NCBI RefSeq assembly: GCF_003385895.1 | Contig: NZ_QRDQ01000008.1 | Coordinates: 616,354-680,353 of the forward strand | Reading direction: 5' to 3' | Source: Flavobacterium cutihirudinis | GTDB lineage: Bacteria > Bacteroidota > Bacteroidia > Flavobacteriales > Flavobacteriaceae | Length of the DNA: 64,000 nucleotides | Made by a program: the position numbers and the translations under genes | In this document: in pieces, positions 8,426 through 15,856 of the stretch | How the letters are laid out: each line of letters begins with the position of its first letter | Position numbering within the stretch: position 1 is the first letter of the stretch | The notes under the pieces: model-generated | The model's input: only the letters and a program-made list of their open reading frames with translations | Told to the model about the DNA's origin: nothing | The model's database searches: none

Positions 8426-9088
8426 TTAATAAAAACGACTTTTTAATATTTCTAAAACATCAAATGCATTCGGGTTTTCTTCTAGTATTTTTTTTATGTT
8501 TTCTGGATTATTGTCTTCCCGAGGTTTTAATTTCATTCCGCTCTTTAAGATTGTTATTTCTGTGGAAATAAATCTGTTTTTTTCTTCGCTAAAATATTCT
8601 GTATGTTGTGTAATATAGACTACTTGATTATTTTTTTTGTTATCCCATAAATAGGCGGATTGAATAAAATCATCGCTATCATTATGATTTTCTAACAAAG
8701 GTTTTCCTAATTTAGTTTTGAAATGTTTTAATAACTTTATACCCTCGCTTTCATTTTCATTTTCATTTTTAATTATTAAACCAGAAAGTTTATTATTCTT
8801 GAAATTGTCGACATAGAATGTTAAGGTGCTGGTATAAGTAATTAAACTGTTTTTTGCATTGTCTTTCATCGAAAAACTGGATATATTTATATTTCCATAT
8901 CTAAACTTATCAATGTCTTCTGTACTATATGCAACGAGACCATAATCAATGTTTTTATCTTTTGCAAATTTTGTTGAATCATTTACTATTGACGAAATAC
9001 TTGTATCAAATTTTAATGTTTCTAAATCTATTTGAGAGTTGCATGATGTTAGCATTATAATCATCATAAATAATAATAATTGTTTCAT
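8426..9088 (-). CDS. Hypothetical lipoprotein
   Basis: A 220-aa protein with a lipoprotein signal: hydrophobic residues 3-14, then LTSCNSQ, with the lipobox Cys at 16. The mature part is polar with alternating strand-like stretches, and no family is recognised. It lies 5 bp downstream of the 920-aa OmpA-domain gene and 7 bp upstream of the 257-aa gene. Being membrane-anchored in the periplasm or outer membrane, it could be a second immunity-type protein. That is inference from its position only. Confidence 0.75.
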   Translation of the reverse strand: MKQLLLFMMIIMLTSCNSQIDLETLKFDTSISSIVNDSTKFAKDKNIDYGLVAYSTEDIDKFRYGNINISSFSMKDNAKNSLITYTSTLTFYVDNFKNNKLSGLIIKNENENESEGIKLLKHFKTKLGKPLLENHNDSDDFIQSAYLWDNKKNNQVVYITQHTEYFSEEKNRFISTEITILKSGMKLKPREDNNPENIKKILEENPNAFDVLEILKSRFY

Positions 9089-9093
9089 TTTTT

Positions 9094-11856
9094 TTAATTT
9101 TTAATTAATGGAATATTAGCACTTATGCCAAATAATTTTTCTAATTCATCTATAACATCAAAAGGCGGAATAACGTCTTTTATCGTACCTTCTGCAATTT
9201 TATAATCTCCTTCTCGGGTTTCTTCTACAGTTTTTTTGTCTTTTACTATTTTCATAGCAAGACTTGCACTTATCTTAACTACATATTTGGCATCCATACC
9301 ATCAAATCCCAGTTTTGGTCTGTAATACAATCCTTTTTCATCATAATTAAAAGTGTGCGCATAAGTTGCGGATGCTTCTGCACTTGCTGAAGCTTCAAAA
9401 TAGGCTTTAATTTTAATGATAACTATTGCTGCTTCTCCCTTTATTTTGACACCAACCTTTAGCTCTATTTTTAATTTGGTTTCACTCTCTAATAGTAATT
9501 TTGCATCTTTTGCTTTTCCTGCTGTATTAAATTGGATATCAGTATTAATGGTTATAGTGCTGGTAATGATTAAATCCATATAAATATCAACATTGACACT
9601 TAATCCATTTTTTTCATCACCAGCTTTTATTCCTTTTTTTAATTGGCCTTGTATTGCGTTATATAATTTTAGCACTCCAGGACCTAAACCAAAAATTTCT
9701 CCTCCCACAAAAGCAATAGCTCCTAACAAATCAATTGTTACTTCCAATCCTATAAGAGGTTTTGCATGTAAACCGATAGTTACATCTGTACCAATTATAG
9801 TTTTGTTATCTTTTGGATGACTTAAAAACCAATCTCCAGTGAAAGATAAATTTGGGGGTTTTACAATAAAACTTGCTGGAATACTCTTTGATACAGTATC
9901 GCTCACGGTTCCCTTAGTTTTATTTGTGACACCATCGGCTAATGCGCCTATTGAGGCAAATATATCGTATGCTTTTTTGAATTTTGTCTCGTACTCAGCT
10001 TTTAATTCCTTGTTTTGCTTTTCATTATCCCATTTGGCTTTTAAGCTAAAACCAATCGAAGCATCTTTTTGTTTCCATCTTCTTTCGGCACCTATTTTAC
10101 CAGATTTTTTTTGTAGGCCCTTTACATCAAATTCATTTTTATTCTGCCATTTTACACTTAAATCATTAGTTAGGTTTAAAAAAAACTCAAATTTCCATTT
10201 TATATCTGGATAGGCTTTTATTTGGATGGTATGATTAGAATTGTCAGAGAAATATCGACAAGAATGAACATCTATAAAATAATTAATAGCTGAGTCCATA
10301 CTTTTTTCGGCATTTAAAACATGTGTTATGTTATATCTTGGCCATATATATTGCAATGGAGCCGGATTCATCCACGATAAATCAGATTTCACAGGAAAAT
10401 CTAATTTGTTTGCAATCTGATCTATTGGCTTAGGATATTCAGTCGAATTAACTTTAATGTTTTTTTTGTGTTTCCCAGTAAAACAAGCTTTGTTTTGATA
10501 TTCTGTGACGTCAATGGTAATATTTTGGTTATGACTTGGTGCAATAGTTTCATAAATTATAGTTTTTGCATCGTGTCCTAGTGAATCAAATTCAATATCG
10601 ACACGACGATTCTGCATATATTCTTTTTCATTTTTGTACTTGATATTATCTCTTCCCTTTTTATCATCTGTTGGGTTTACTTCGCCACGGCCTATAGAGA
10701 GAATACGACGAGCATCTAAACCACCATCAACAAAAAGTTTTTTTACAGCATCACTTCGCTGTTGTGATAATTTTTGATTGTATTGTTCTTTACCAATTAC
10801 ACAGGCGTGGCCATCAATTTTAATTGTTGAATAATGTGATTGCAGTAAGTATTGTAAAACATTGTTGAGTTCCGTTTTAGCTTCGGGAGTTATATCATGT
10901 TTTTCAAAATTAAAATGGACAGTTTTATATATAGGAGTTTTTGGGTTTGTTACTTTGCTTAATTTTTGACCATTATTAAAGAGCAAAACACATTCTTTTG
11001 GATCTGTTATTGTAATAGTTTCAAATTTGCACAATTCATAACGTTCATCATTTTTATCTGGTTCTCCAACTTTTAATACAGATAAATTTGTTGGCGGTTT
11101 TATTTCTTGAGAAATAATTTTTTTATTAATCTTTAAATACTTAGCATAATCTATTTTTCCATCTTTGTCAGTAATGTAGGCCTTGGCAACAGGATCATAA
11201 ATTTTTATGTAAAATTCTTCAGTCTCTTTAATGTCTTTAATTGATGAATACCAGGCAAATGTGTTTTTAATTTCCAGATTTATTTCGCCATCTATGACAT
11301 CTACACCAACAATTTTGCGCATAAGCGGATCTTTCAGAATAGTAAAATGTCTGAAAATCTCAATTTGTATGTTTTGATGACCGTTAAGTCCTTCGGTTTT
11401 TAAATTTAGGAATACTGTTTCGCCATAAGAGAAAATATAATTTTTTTTATAGGCGTCCTCTCCATTGTATTTTTGGCTCCATTTACTGCTTATTAACTTT
11501 GCAGGTGCATAGCCACTAATATATAAGCCTGTTTCATTGTGCAAATCTCTTTTGCCTCCAAGACTTGCTTCAAGATAATATTCAAAAGGTCCACATAATT
11601 CTTTTGGAATATTAATTTCTTTGGGCGAGTTCGCAGGCTGTACTTTTTGAATAATAATGGTTTGTTTTTTCCGATCCTGTAATATCCACGTTATATTCTT
11701 TTTCTTTTCTTCTTCAGTTGTGTCTTTATACCATGATTCAACTTCAAAAGAAACGACCTGATCTGCATCAATAGTCACTTTTTTATTTGGAATCGACTTA
11801 CTGCTTATTACTTTGCCTTTTCCTGTCCATTTTATTTTTTTAACACCTTTGTCCAT
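9094..11856 (-). CDS. Large OmpA-domain protein of the PAAR-like operon
   Basis: A 920-aa protein without a classical signal peptide. Residues about 1-290 are beta-rich. An OmpA-like peptidoglycan-binding domain follows at about 305-425: VHFNFEKHDITPEA, then KIDGHACVIG, then NQKLSQQRSDAVKKLF and NRRVDIEF. The C-terminal about 490 residues have long amphipathic strands and an Ala/Ser-rich stretch (EASASAEASATYAHTF). The lack of a signal peptide and the linkage to LysM and PAAR-like genes resemble cargo or structural proteins of orphan T6SS islands. A peptidoglycan-targeted secreted protein is one reading. Enzymatic motifs are not evident. Confidence 0.8.
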   Translation of the reverse strand: MDKGVKKIKWTGKGKVISSKSIPNKKVTIDADQVVSFEVESWYKDTTEEEKKKNITWILQDRKKQTIIIQKVQPANSPKEINIPKELCGPFEYYLEASLGGKRDLHNETGLYISGYAPAKLISSKWSQKYNGEDAYKKNYIFSYGETVFLNLKTEGLNGHQNIQIEIFRHFTILKDPLMRKIVGVDVIDGEINLEIKNTFAWYSSIKDIKETEEFYIKIYDPVAKAYITDKDGKIDYAKYLKINKKIISQEIKPPTNLSVLKVGEPDKNDERYELCKFETITITDPKECVLLFNNGQKLSKVTNPKTPIYKTVHFNFEKHDITPEAKTELNNVLQYLLQSHYSTIKIDGHACVIGKEQYNQKLSQQRSDAVKKLFVDGGLDARRILSIGRGEVNPTDDKKGRDNIKYKNEKEYMQNRRVDIEFDSLGHDAKTIIYETIAPSHNQNITIDVTEYQNKACFTGKHKKNIKVNSTEYPKPIDQIANKLDFPVKSDLSWMNPAPLQYIWPRYNITHVLNAEKSMDSAINYFIDVHSCRYFSDNSNHTIQIKAYPDIKWKFEFFLNLTNDLSVKWQNKNEFDVKGLQKKSGKIGAERRWKQKDASIGFSLKAKWDNEKQNKELKAEYETKFKKAYDIFASIGALADGVTNKTKGTVSDTVSKSIPASFIVKPPNLSFTGDWFLSHPKDNKTIIGTDVTIGLHAKPLIGLEVTIDLLGAIAFVGGEIFGLGPGVLKLYNAIQGQLKKGIKAGDEKNGLSVNVDIYMDLIITSTITINTDIQFNTAGKAKDAKLLLESETKLKIELKVGVKIKGEAAIVIIKIKAYFEASASAEASATYAHTFNYDEKGLYYRPKLGFDGMDAKYVVKISASLAMKIVKDKKTVEETREGDYKIAEGTIKDVIPPFDVIDELEKLFGISANIPLIKN

Positions 11857-11885
11857 TTTCTAATTCTTTTAAATTCTTGATTTTT

Positions 11886-12350
11886 TTAATTTTGAATCAA
11901 ACTTTGTTTTTTGATAAAATTCCAATTGTCATCAAAAAATAAACATGAGGCATAATCATATAGATACATTTTTTTTCTTTTAATAATCACAATTTCCCCA
12001 TTCTCAGTTTCTTTATTAAAAGTTGCTCCCAATTCATAATCATAATCAAAAACTATTAAATAGTATTTGTCATCTAAATGAATCATCCTGTTGGAATTTT
12101 TTATTTTTAAATTCTGGATGTTGTCTTTTAAATCTGAAGTTGGTATTATTTGAATTGTGTAACCTTCTTTATTCTTACCAAATACTAAAAAAGCATTTTT
12201 TTTTAATGACTTTAAAACATTGATTTCTTTTATTATTAATTCTTTCGTTTTATTATTTGGTATATCATATAACAAGCTTTTATTGATTTTGGATGAAGTT
12301 CCACAAGAAATCAAAGAAACTACGAACATTAAAGCGATTATTTTTTTCAT
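11886..12350 (-). CDS. Small lipoprotein coupled to the PAAR-like gene (candidate immunity protein)
   Basis: A 154-aa lipoprotein starting MKKIIALMF, with lipobox LISCGTS (Cys about residue 16). A longer frame starts 8 codons upstream, but 12350 is preferred: it gives a clean signal peptide and an ATGA overlap with the PAAR-like stop codon (12347-12350). No family is recognised. The mature domain is mixed alpha/beta. Translational coupling behind a PAAR-like protein with a distinctive C-terminus is the usual position of an effector's immunity gene. A lipoprotein would protect the periplasm. The immunity role is inference. Confidence 0.75.
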   Translation of the reverse strand: MKKIIALMFVVSLISCGTSSKINKSLLYDIPNNKTKELIIKEINVLKSLKKNAFLVFGKNKEGYTIQIIPTSDLKDNIQNLKIKNSNRMIHLDDKYYLIVFDYDYELGATFNKETENGEIVIIKRKKMYLYDYASCLFFDDNWNFIKKQSLIQN

Positions 12351-13546
12351 CGTCCTACTCTTAGATTTAAACATTCTAGCCCTATGTTCACGGTCTTTTT
12401 TCCATCTCCTTTTCCATGAGTTTTCCCTATTCCTTTAGTTTCTTTTCCACTGGGAGTTACTCGACCAATAGTTACTTCGGCATTTTTGTTGGAGTAATTC
12501 CAGCTGTCAAGTGCATAAATATTAAGACCTAAGTTTTTTGCTGTTTGTTTATCTAGTTCAGAAGTGCCGAAGGCATTTTGGATTGTATCCGAACCTCCTA
12601 TTTGGTTGGGATTTTTAGGCTCTGATTTCATCAGGTTATGAGTATGGATTTGGCCTAAAAGAGCATATTTTGCGTTGTTTTCTTTGACCATTGGTTTTGA
12701 ATTTCCAATAGTGTAATAGTCAATTTCAGCTTTACCATCAATTCCTTCTTTCCCAGATATGGCAATAATTTTTGCAGTTGTTCTATCAAGAACAAGGTAT
12801 GCCTGTTGTTCCTTATTAATGGTTAATTGATGTATTTCCTGAATTTTGCCTTGTATTTGAGTGTCGTCAATTGTAACAATCATACTTGATTCTTTTAATT
12901 TATCATTTTTAATTTTAAAATCAGAAACGCTTTCAAATTCACCGAAATCAGATTTTGAAATCATTCTTATATCTCCATCGGATTTTCCGTAATTTATAAG
13001 TACGGAGGCATCAGTTGTATTAATATAGATGTCGTCAAGATTTTCTCCATCGTTAAATTTTAGTCCTTCATGCTTTGCTTCCTCAATATACATTTCCCTA
13101 ACATCAACCATAGGATTTATGAGATTATGAACCATTGGGTTTATGTTTTTAAAATTTTGCTCGCTGGGTTCTGCTGTTTGTCCATGATTGACAATTTCTA
13201 TGCAGTCTGGCGCTCCCATTGGGCAGGTTGCTTTACTGTTTTCGAGCAGTATTTTACCTTGATTGCTTAGTGTAACTTTTTCATAAAAACCGCTCCATTG
13301 TGTTATGACTGCTTGACATGGCAGAAAATTGCTTCCAGCTGGCTGTTTTTTGCATTTTCCAAAGGTGTTTTTTTCGAGTGTTTTTCCAAGTTCTTTAGTT
13401 GTCGCAATTAATTTTTCAGAACCTTCTTTGTCATTCGCAAAATGTTTAGAATGCGTTTTAACCTTAATTTTATCTGTTTTAGAACTGTCTTCGCTAAACT
13501 TGCATTTGCAGGTTGCGCCTTGTACGACAAAATGTTTTTCGCTCAT
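12347..13546 (-). CDS. PAAR-like (DUF4280) protein with candidate metalloprotease-like C-terminal toxin
   Basis: A 399-aa protein. Residues 1-125 match the DUF4280 PAAR-like pattern: an opening HFVVQGATCKC, paired cysteines (C13, C15, C65, C77, C108, C115) and TCPMGAPDC. This domain forms the spike tip of contractile injection systems. After a linker, residues 220-399 hold a separate domain with E237 (IQEIHQ), H301 and H303 (GQIHTHN) and S319-D320 (GGSD). That order recalls the Glu/HxH/Ser-Asp set of JAMM/MPN or DUF4329-like metalloproteases, although the HxH-to-Asp spacing is longer than usual. Its stop overlaps the next gene by 4 bp. The PAAR-like part is solid, and the toxin call is tentative. 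Confidence 0.8.
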   Translation of the reverse strand: MSEKHFVVQGATCKCKFSEDSSKTDKIKVKTHSKHFANDKEGSEKLIATTKELGKTLEKNTFGKCKKQPAGSNFLPCQAVITQWSGFYEKVTLSNQGKILLENSKATCPMGAPDCIEIVNHGQTAEPSEQNFKNINPMVHNLINPMVDVREMYIEEAKHEGLKFNDGENLDDIYINTTDASVLINYGKSDGDIRMISKSDFGEFESVSDFKIKNDKLKESSMIVTIDDTQIQGKIQEIHQLTINKEQQAYLVLDRTTAKIIAISGKEGIDGKAEIDYYTIGNSKPMVKENNAKYALLGQIHTHNLMKSEPKNPNQIGGSDTIQNAFGTSELDKQTAKNLGLNIYALDSWNYSNKNAEVTIGRVTPSGKETKGIGKTHGKGDGKKTVNIGLECLNLRVGR

Positions 13547-13576
13547 GGCTATTATTTTAAATCAGTTTTTAAATTT

Positions 13577-14818
13577 TTATTGTTTCAAAAAAAATACTCT
13601 AATTGCAAACACAAATGCTACGCTTGCAATGATTAAAAGAATAATATAGAGTAGAGAATAATCACGTTTTTTGGGTTTATTTATACCCACATATGTTGAT
13701 TGCCTTGAGGCAATAACAAGTTCTTTTCTGCTATGCAAATTTGTTGCGCTTATAGTATATTTTTGTACAATATCAAGACCTAAACCACAACTGACTATAA
13801 AAGCCTCCGGCATATAATTATTCGGATTCAAAAAATATTTTGCGCTATAGTTTCCATCTGGCTTTTCTTCTGAATATTCTTTTCCAGAGATGTTTAGCTC
13901 ATTTTCAAAATCAGTTTTAGTACGTTCGTCATTAAGTTTTCCGTTGATGTTAATTACAATTAAATTATCAACATCAAGGCGTTCGTCAATAACTTGTTCG
14001 GTTTGATAATTTATGCTTTCTGATTTAGCGAGATAGGGAAATGTAATTTTTCGGTTAATGGTTTTTGTGGACGGATATTGCACGTGAATTCCGTTAAAAA
14101 GAGAATTAAGAAACCAGTCTTTATTAAGTGATGCATATAAAGTATCGCTACTTTCCAGATTTTTATCCTGAATGGAGAAATATTTTTCAACAGTGTGACC
14201 TTTATAATAGTTTCTTATTTGTTTTTTAGTTTCTTGCCAACGTTTTTCAATTTCATTGAAGTTGTAAATGTCAATCCAATTGCCGTTTTGATCTACAACA
14301 ATTGTAAGCGGGTATAAGGCTTGAGATGCTTGGTGAGTAATCTCTTGAGCCATTGTGTTTGGAGCTACGTCATTTATGTAGATGTCATTATCGCGATGTA
14401 TTTTATAGCAATGATAGCCTTTATTCTGAGCGAGCCATATTACCGTTATCTTTTGTTTTATGGTGTAAATATCTTTGCCATTATCAATAGTATAAAGTAC
14501 GGCGTAAGTGTATTCTCCATGCGAATAGTTTAAGGAAAGTTTGCCAGGACCGTCATTAAAAACAACATTTTTTCGGTGTTGCTCCTTTTCCTCTTCTGTC
14601 AATTCCTTTTCTTCAGGTTTTATAATAAGAAACTTGAGATGACGTGGAAAAATAGGCCCAATTAAATCTTCTAAAGTGGCATATCTATTGTGATAACTGC
14701 GAAGGGCATATAAATCAATTCCCATTTTTTCGGCGACACTTTCTGGAGTATCATCATTTTTTATTTCATAAGTCAAATAATCACTATATGAAAAATCGGG
14801 GATATATAATTCTGGCAT
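13577..14818 (-). CDS. LysM-domain protein with C-terminal membrane anchor
   Basis: A 413-aa protein, first gene of the six-gene operon. Residues about 14-66 form a LysM-like domain (YEIKNDDTPESVAEKMGID, then the motif LKFLIIKP). A long beta-rich middle follows, and one transmembrane helix sits at about residues 388-411 (LLYIILLIIASVAFVFAIRVFF). LysM domains bind peptidoglycan or act as adaptors near VgrG/PAAR genes. The gene lies 30 bp upstream of the PAAR-like gene. A loading or anchoring role for the effector is plausible, but not shown by the sequence. Confidence 0.78.
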   Translation of the reverse strand: MPELYIPDFSYSDYLTYEIKNDDTPESVAEKMGIDLYALRSYHNRYATLEDLIGPIFPRHLKFLIIKPEEKELTEEEKEQHRKNVVFNDGPGKLSLNYSHGEYTYAVLYTIDNGKDIYTIKQKITVIWLAQNKGYHCYKIHRDNDIYINDVAPNTMAQEITHQASQALYPLTIVVDQNGNWIDIYNFNEIEKRWQETKKQIRNYYKGHTVEKYFSIQDKNLESSDTLYASLNKDWFLNSLFNGIHVQYPSTKTINRKITFPYLAKSESINYQTEQVIDERLDVDNLIVININGKLNDERTKTDFENELNISGKEYSEEKPDGNYSAKYFLNPNNYMPEAFIVSCGLGLDIVQKYTISATNLHSRKELVIASRQSTYVGINKPKKRDYSLLYIILLIIASVAFVFAIRVFFLKQ

Positions 14819-14863
14819 ATAATAAAGATCTATAATTAATTATAAGTTTTTTATTACAAACAT

Positions 14864-14871
14864 CAAATATA
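14864..14871 (-). promoter_or_regulatory. -7 promoter element of the PAAR-like operon
   Basis: On the minus strand this reads TATATTTG, a perfect match to the Bacteroidetes -7 consensus TAnnTTTG. It lies 46 bp before the LysM gene's ATG. A clear -33 TTTG at standard spacing is not seen. Confidence 0.55.
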
Positions 14872-14872
14872 G

Positions 14873-15030
14873 TCTTTTTCTTTCAAATTTAATTTGTTGA
14901 ACAAAAAAAAGACCATCAATTAAGACAGCCTTTTTAATCTTAAAAAATGATATAGTAAAAAATTATACTATCAGGATTTAACGTACAGTGTAACAATAAT
15001 TAAGAATGTAATCACGATTAAAACTGTAGT
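14873..15030. repeat. Degenerate direct repeat of the symporter 3' end (left copy)
   Basis: This segment parallels 15697-15856 nearly base for base, at an offset of about 824 bp. It shares the stretch TCTTTTTCTTTCAAATTT, the hairpin region TCAATTAAGACAGCC, GTAAAAAATTATACTA and the coding tail. The hairpin in this copy has lost stem pairs, so it is the decayed one. The two copies flank the 201-aa gene at 15039-15644. Confidence 0.85.
14971..15030 (-). pseudogene. Remnant of the C-terminus of a duplicated SGLT-type symporter gene
   Basis: Read on the minus strand from 15030, this encodes TTVLIVITFLIIVTLYVKS and then a TGA stop. The intact symporter ends TTVLIVITLLVIVALYVKFW. Fifteen of 19 residues match. 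There is no start codon, and a stop lies just upstream in the same frame, so it is a non-coding relic. It sits 8 bp after the stop of the 201-aa gene. Confidence 0.85.
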
Positions 15031-15038
15031 TCATGATT

Positions 15039-15644
15039 TTATTTAAATGCTTTTTTCAATAAAAGTTTAGATAATGATTTTGCGGTTTTGGCATATCCTT
15101 CACCAATTCTGGTTTCATTATTAAAGTTATTTCCCCATTGATCTCCTGGAGCTTCTTCGCTTGTAATTTCAAGTAAAACATTTGATTTGTTTGCCGTTTC
15201 AACAAATTTTAAATTGGTCGTTACTTTTGCTTCTTGTTTCATAATTCCCGCATCCCAACCTGGATAAACCCAAACAGTTTGTACAATTAAGGTATACGGT
15301 GTTGCAGCTCCTTCCTGAAAGCTCACATTTTTACCTGCTTTTGATAATACAATGTTTCCTATTTGCAAAAACTTTGGCGTCCAGATTTGCTCTTTTGCAG
15401 CAATCCATTGTTTTTCCCAAATTTTTCCGTTTCCTTTTGCTTTCTTTTCTAAATCAGCTTTGTGTTCTTCGACATATTGCGCTTCTGGTTTGTTTTCTTT
15501 CATCATAGTAAAATTACTATAATCGAATTCGATATTGATTTCAGTCTGATCTTTTAAGAAATCAAAATTTCCCTGAACCACTTTCATGTCCTGAGCAAAT
15601 GCTGCTGCTGAAATAAAGAAGCAGGTAATAATTAGTTTTTTCAT
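15039..15644 (-). CDS. Secreted hypothetical protein
   Basis: A 201-aa protein with a signal peptide (MKKLIITCFFISAAAFAQ). The mature domain is mixed alpha/beta, with a Trp-rich middle (IWEKQWIAAKEQIWTP) and a lysine-rich C-terminus. I do not recognise the family. It is flanked on both sides by copies of the symporter 3' end, so its position probably arose by duplication or insertion. It has its own upstream gap and is not tightly coupled to neighbours. A lipid- or metabolite-binding periplasmic protein is possible but unsupported. Confidence 0.78.
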   Translation of the reverse strand: MKKLIITCFFISAAAFAQDMKVVQGNFDFLKDQTEINIEFDYSNFTMMKENKPEAQYVEEHKADLEKKAKGNGKIWEKQWIAAKEQIWTPKFLQIGNIVLSKAGKNVSFQEGAATPYTLIVQTVWVYPGWDAGIMKQEAKVTTNLKFVETANKSNVLLEITSEEAPGDQWGNNFNNETRIGEGYAKTAKSLSKLLLKKAFK

Positions 15645-15696
15645 TTTTTTGGTTTGTTAGATTTTCGGCTAAAATAGTAAAATAATTTGGCAGTAA

Positions 15697-15856
15697 TCTT
15701 TTTCTTTCAAATTTAAATTATCGCACAAATAAAAAGGCCGTCAATTAAGACAGCCTTTTTAATCTTCAAAAAATAATATAGTAAAAAATTATACTACCAG
15801 AATTTAACGTACAGAGCAACAATTACCAATAATGTAATTACAATTAAAACTGTAGT
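15697..15856. repeat. Direct repeat, intact copy covering the symporter terminator and last codons
   Basis: This is the right-hand partner of 14873-15030. It runs from the region upstream of the 201-aa gene through the symporter terminator into the last 20 codons of the symporter. The terminator stem is intact here, so this copy is the functional original. Confidence 0.85.
15731..15760 (-). terminator. Terminator of the SGLT-type symporter gene
   Basis: AAAAAGGC (15731-15738) pairs with GCCTTTTT (15753-15760), with inner GTC/GAC pairing. It lies 34 bp after the symporter stop codon on the minus strand. Confidence 0.75.

Noticed and set aside
13329..13649. Plus-strand ORF opposite the PAAR-like gene
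   Set aside because: It is the antisense shadow of a well-supported gene, with hydrophobic, Ser/Phe-rich composition typical of reverse-strand reading.
14971..15030. Short functional membrane peptide
   Set aside because: The remnant has no start codon or ribosome site and an in-frame stop just upstream. Its similarity to the symporter C-terminus explains its hydrophobic reading.
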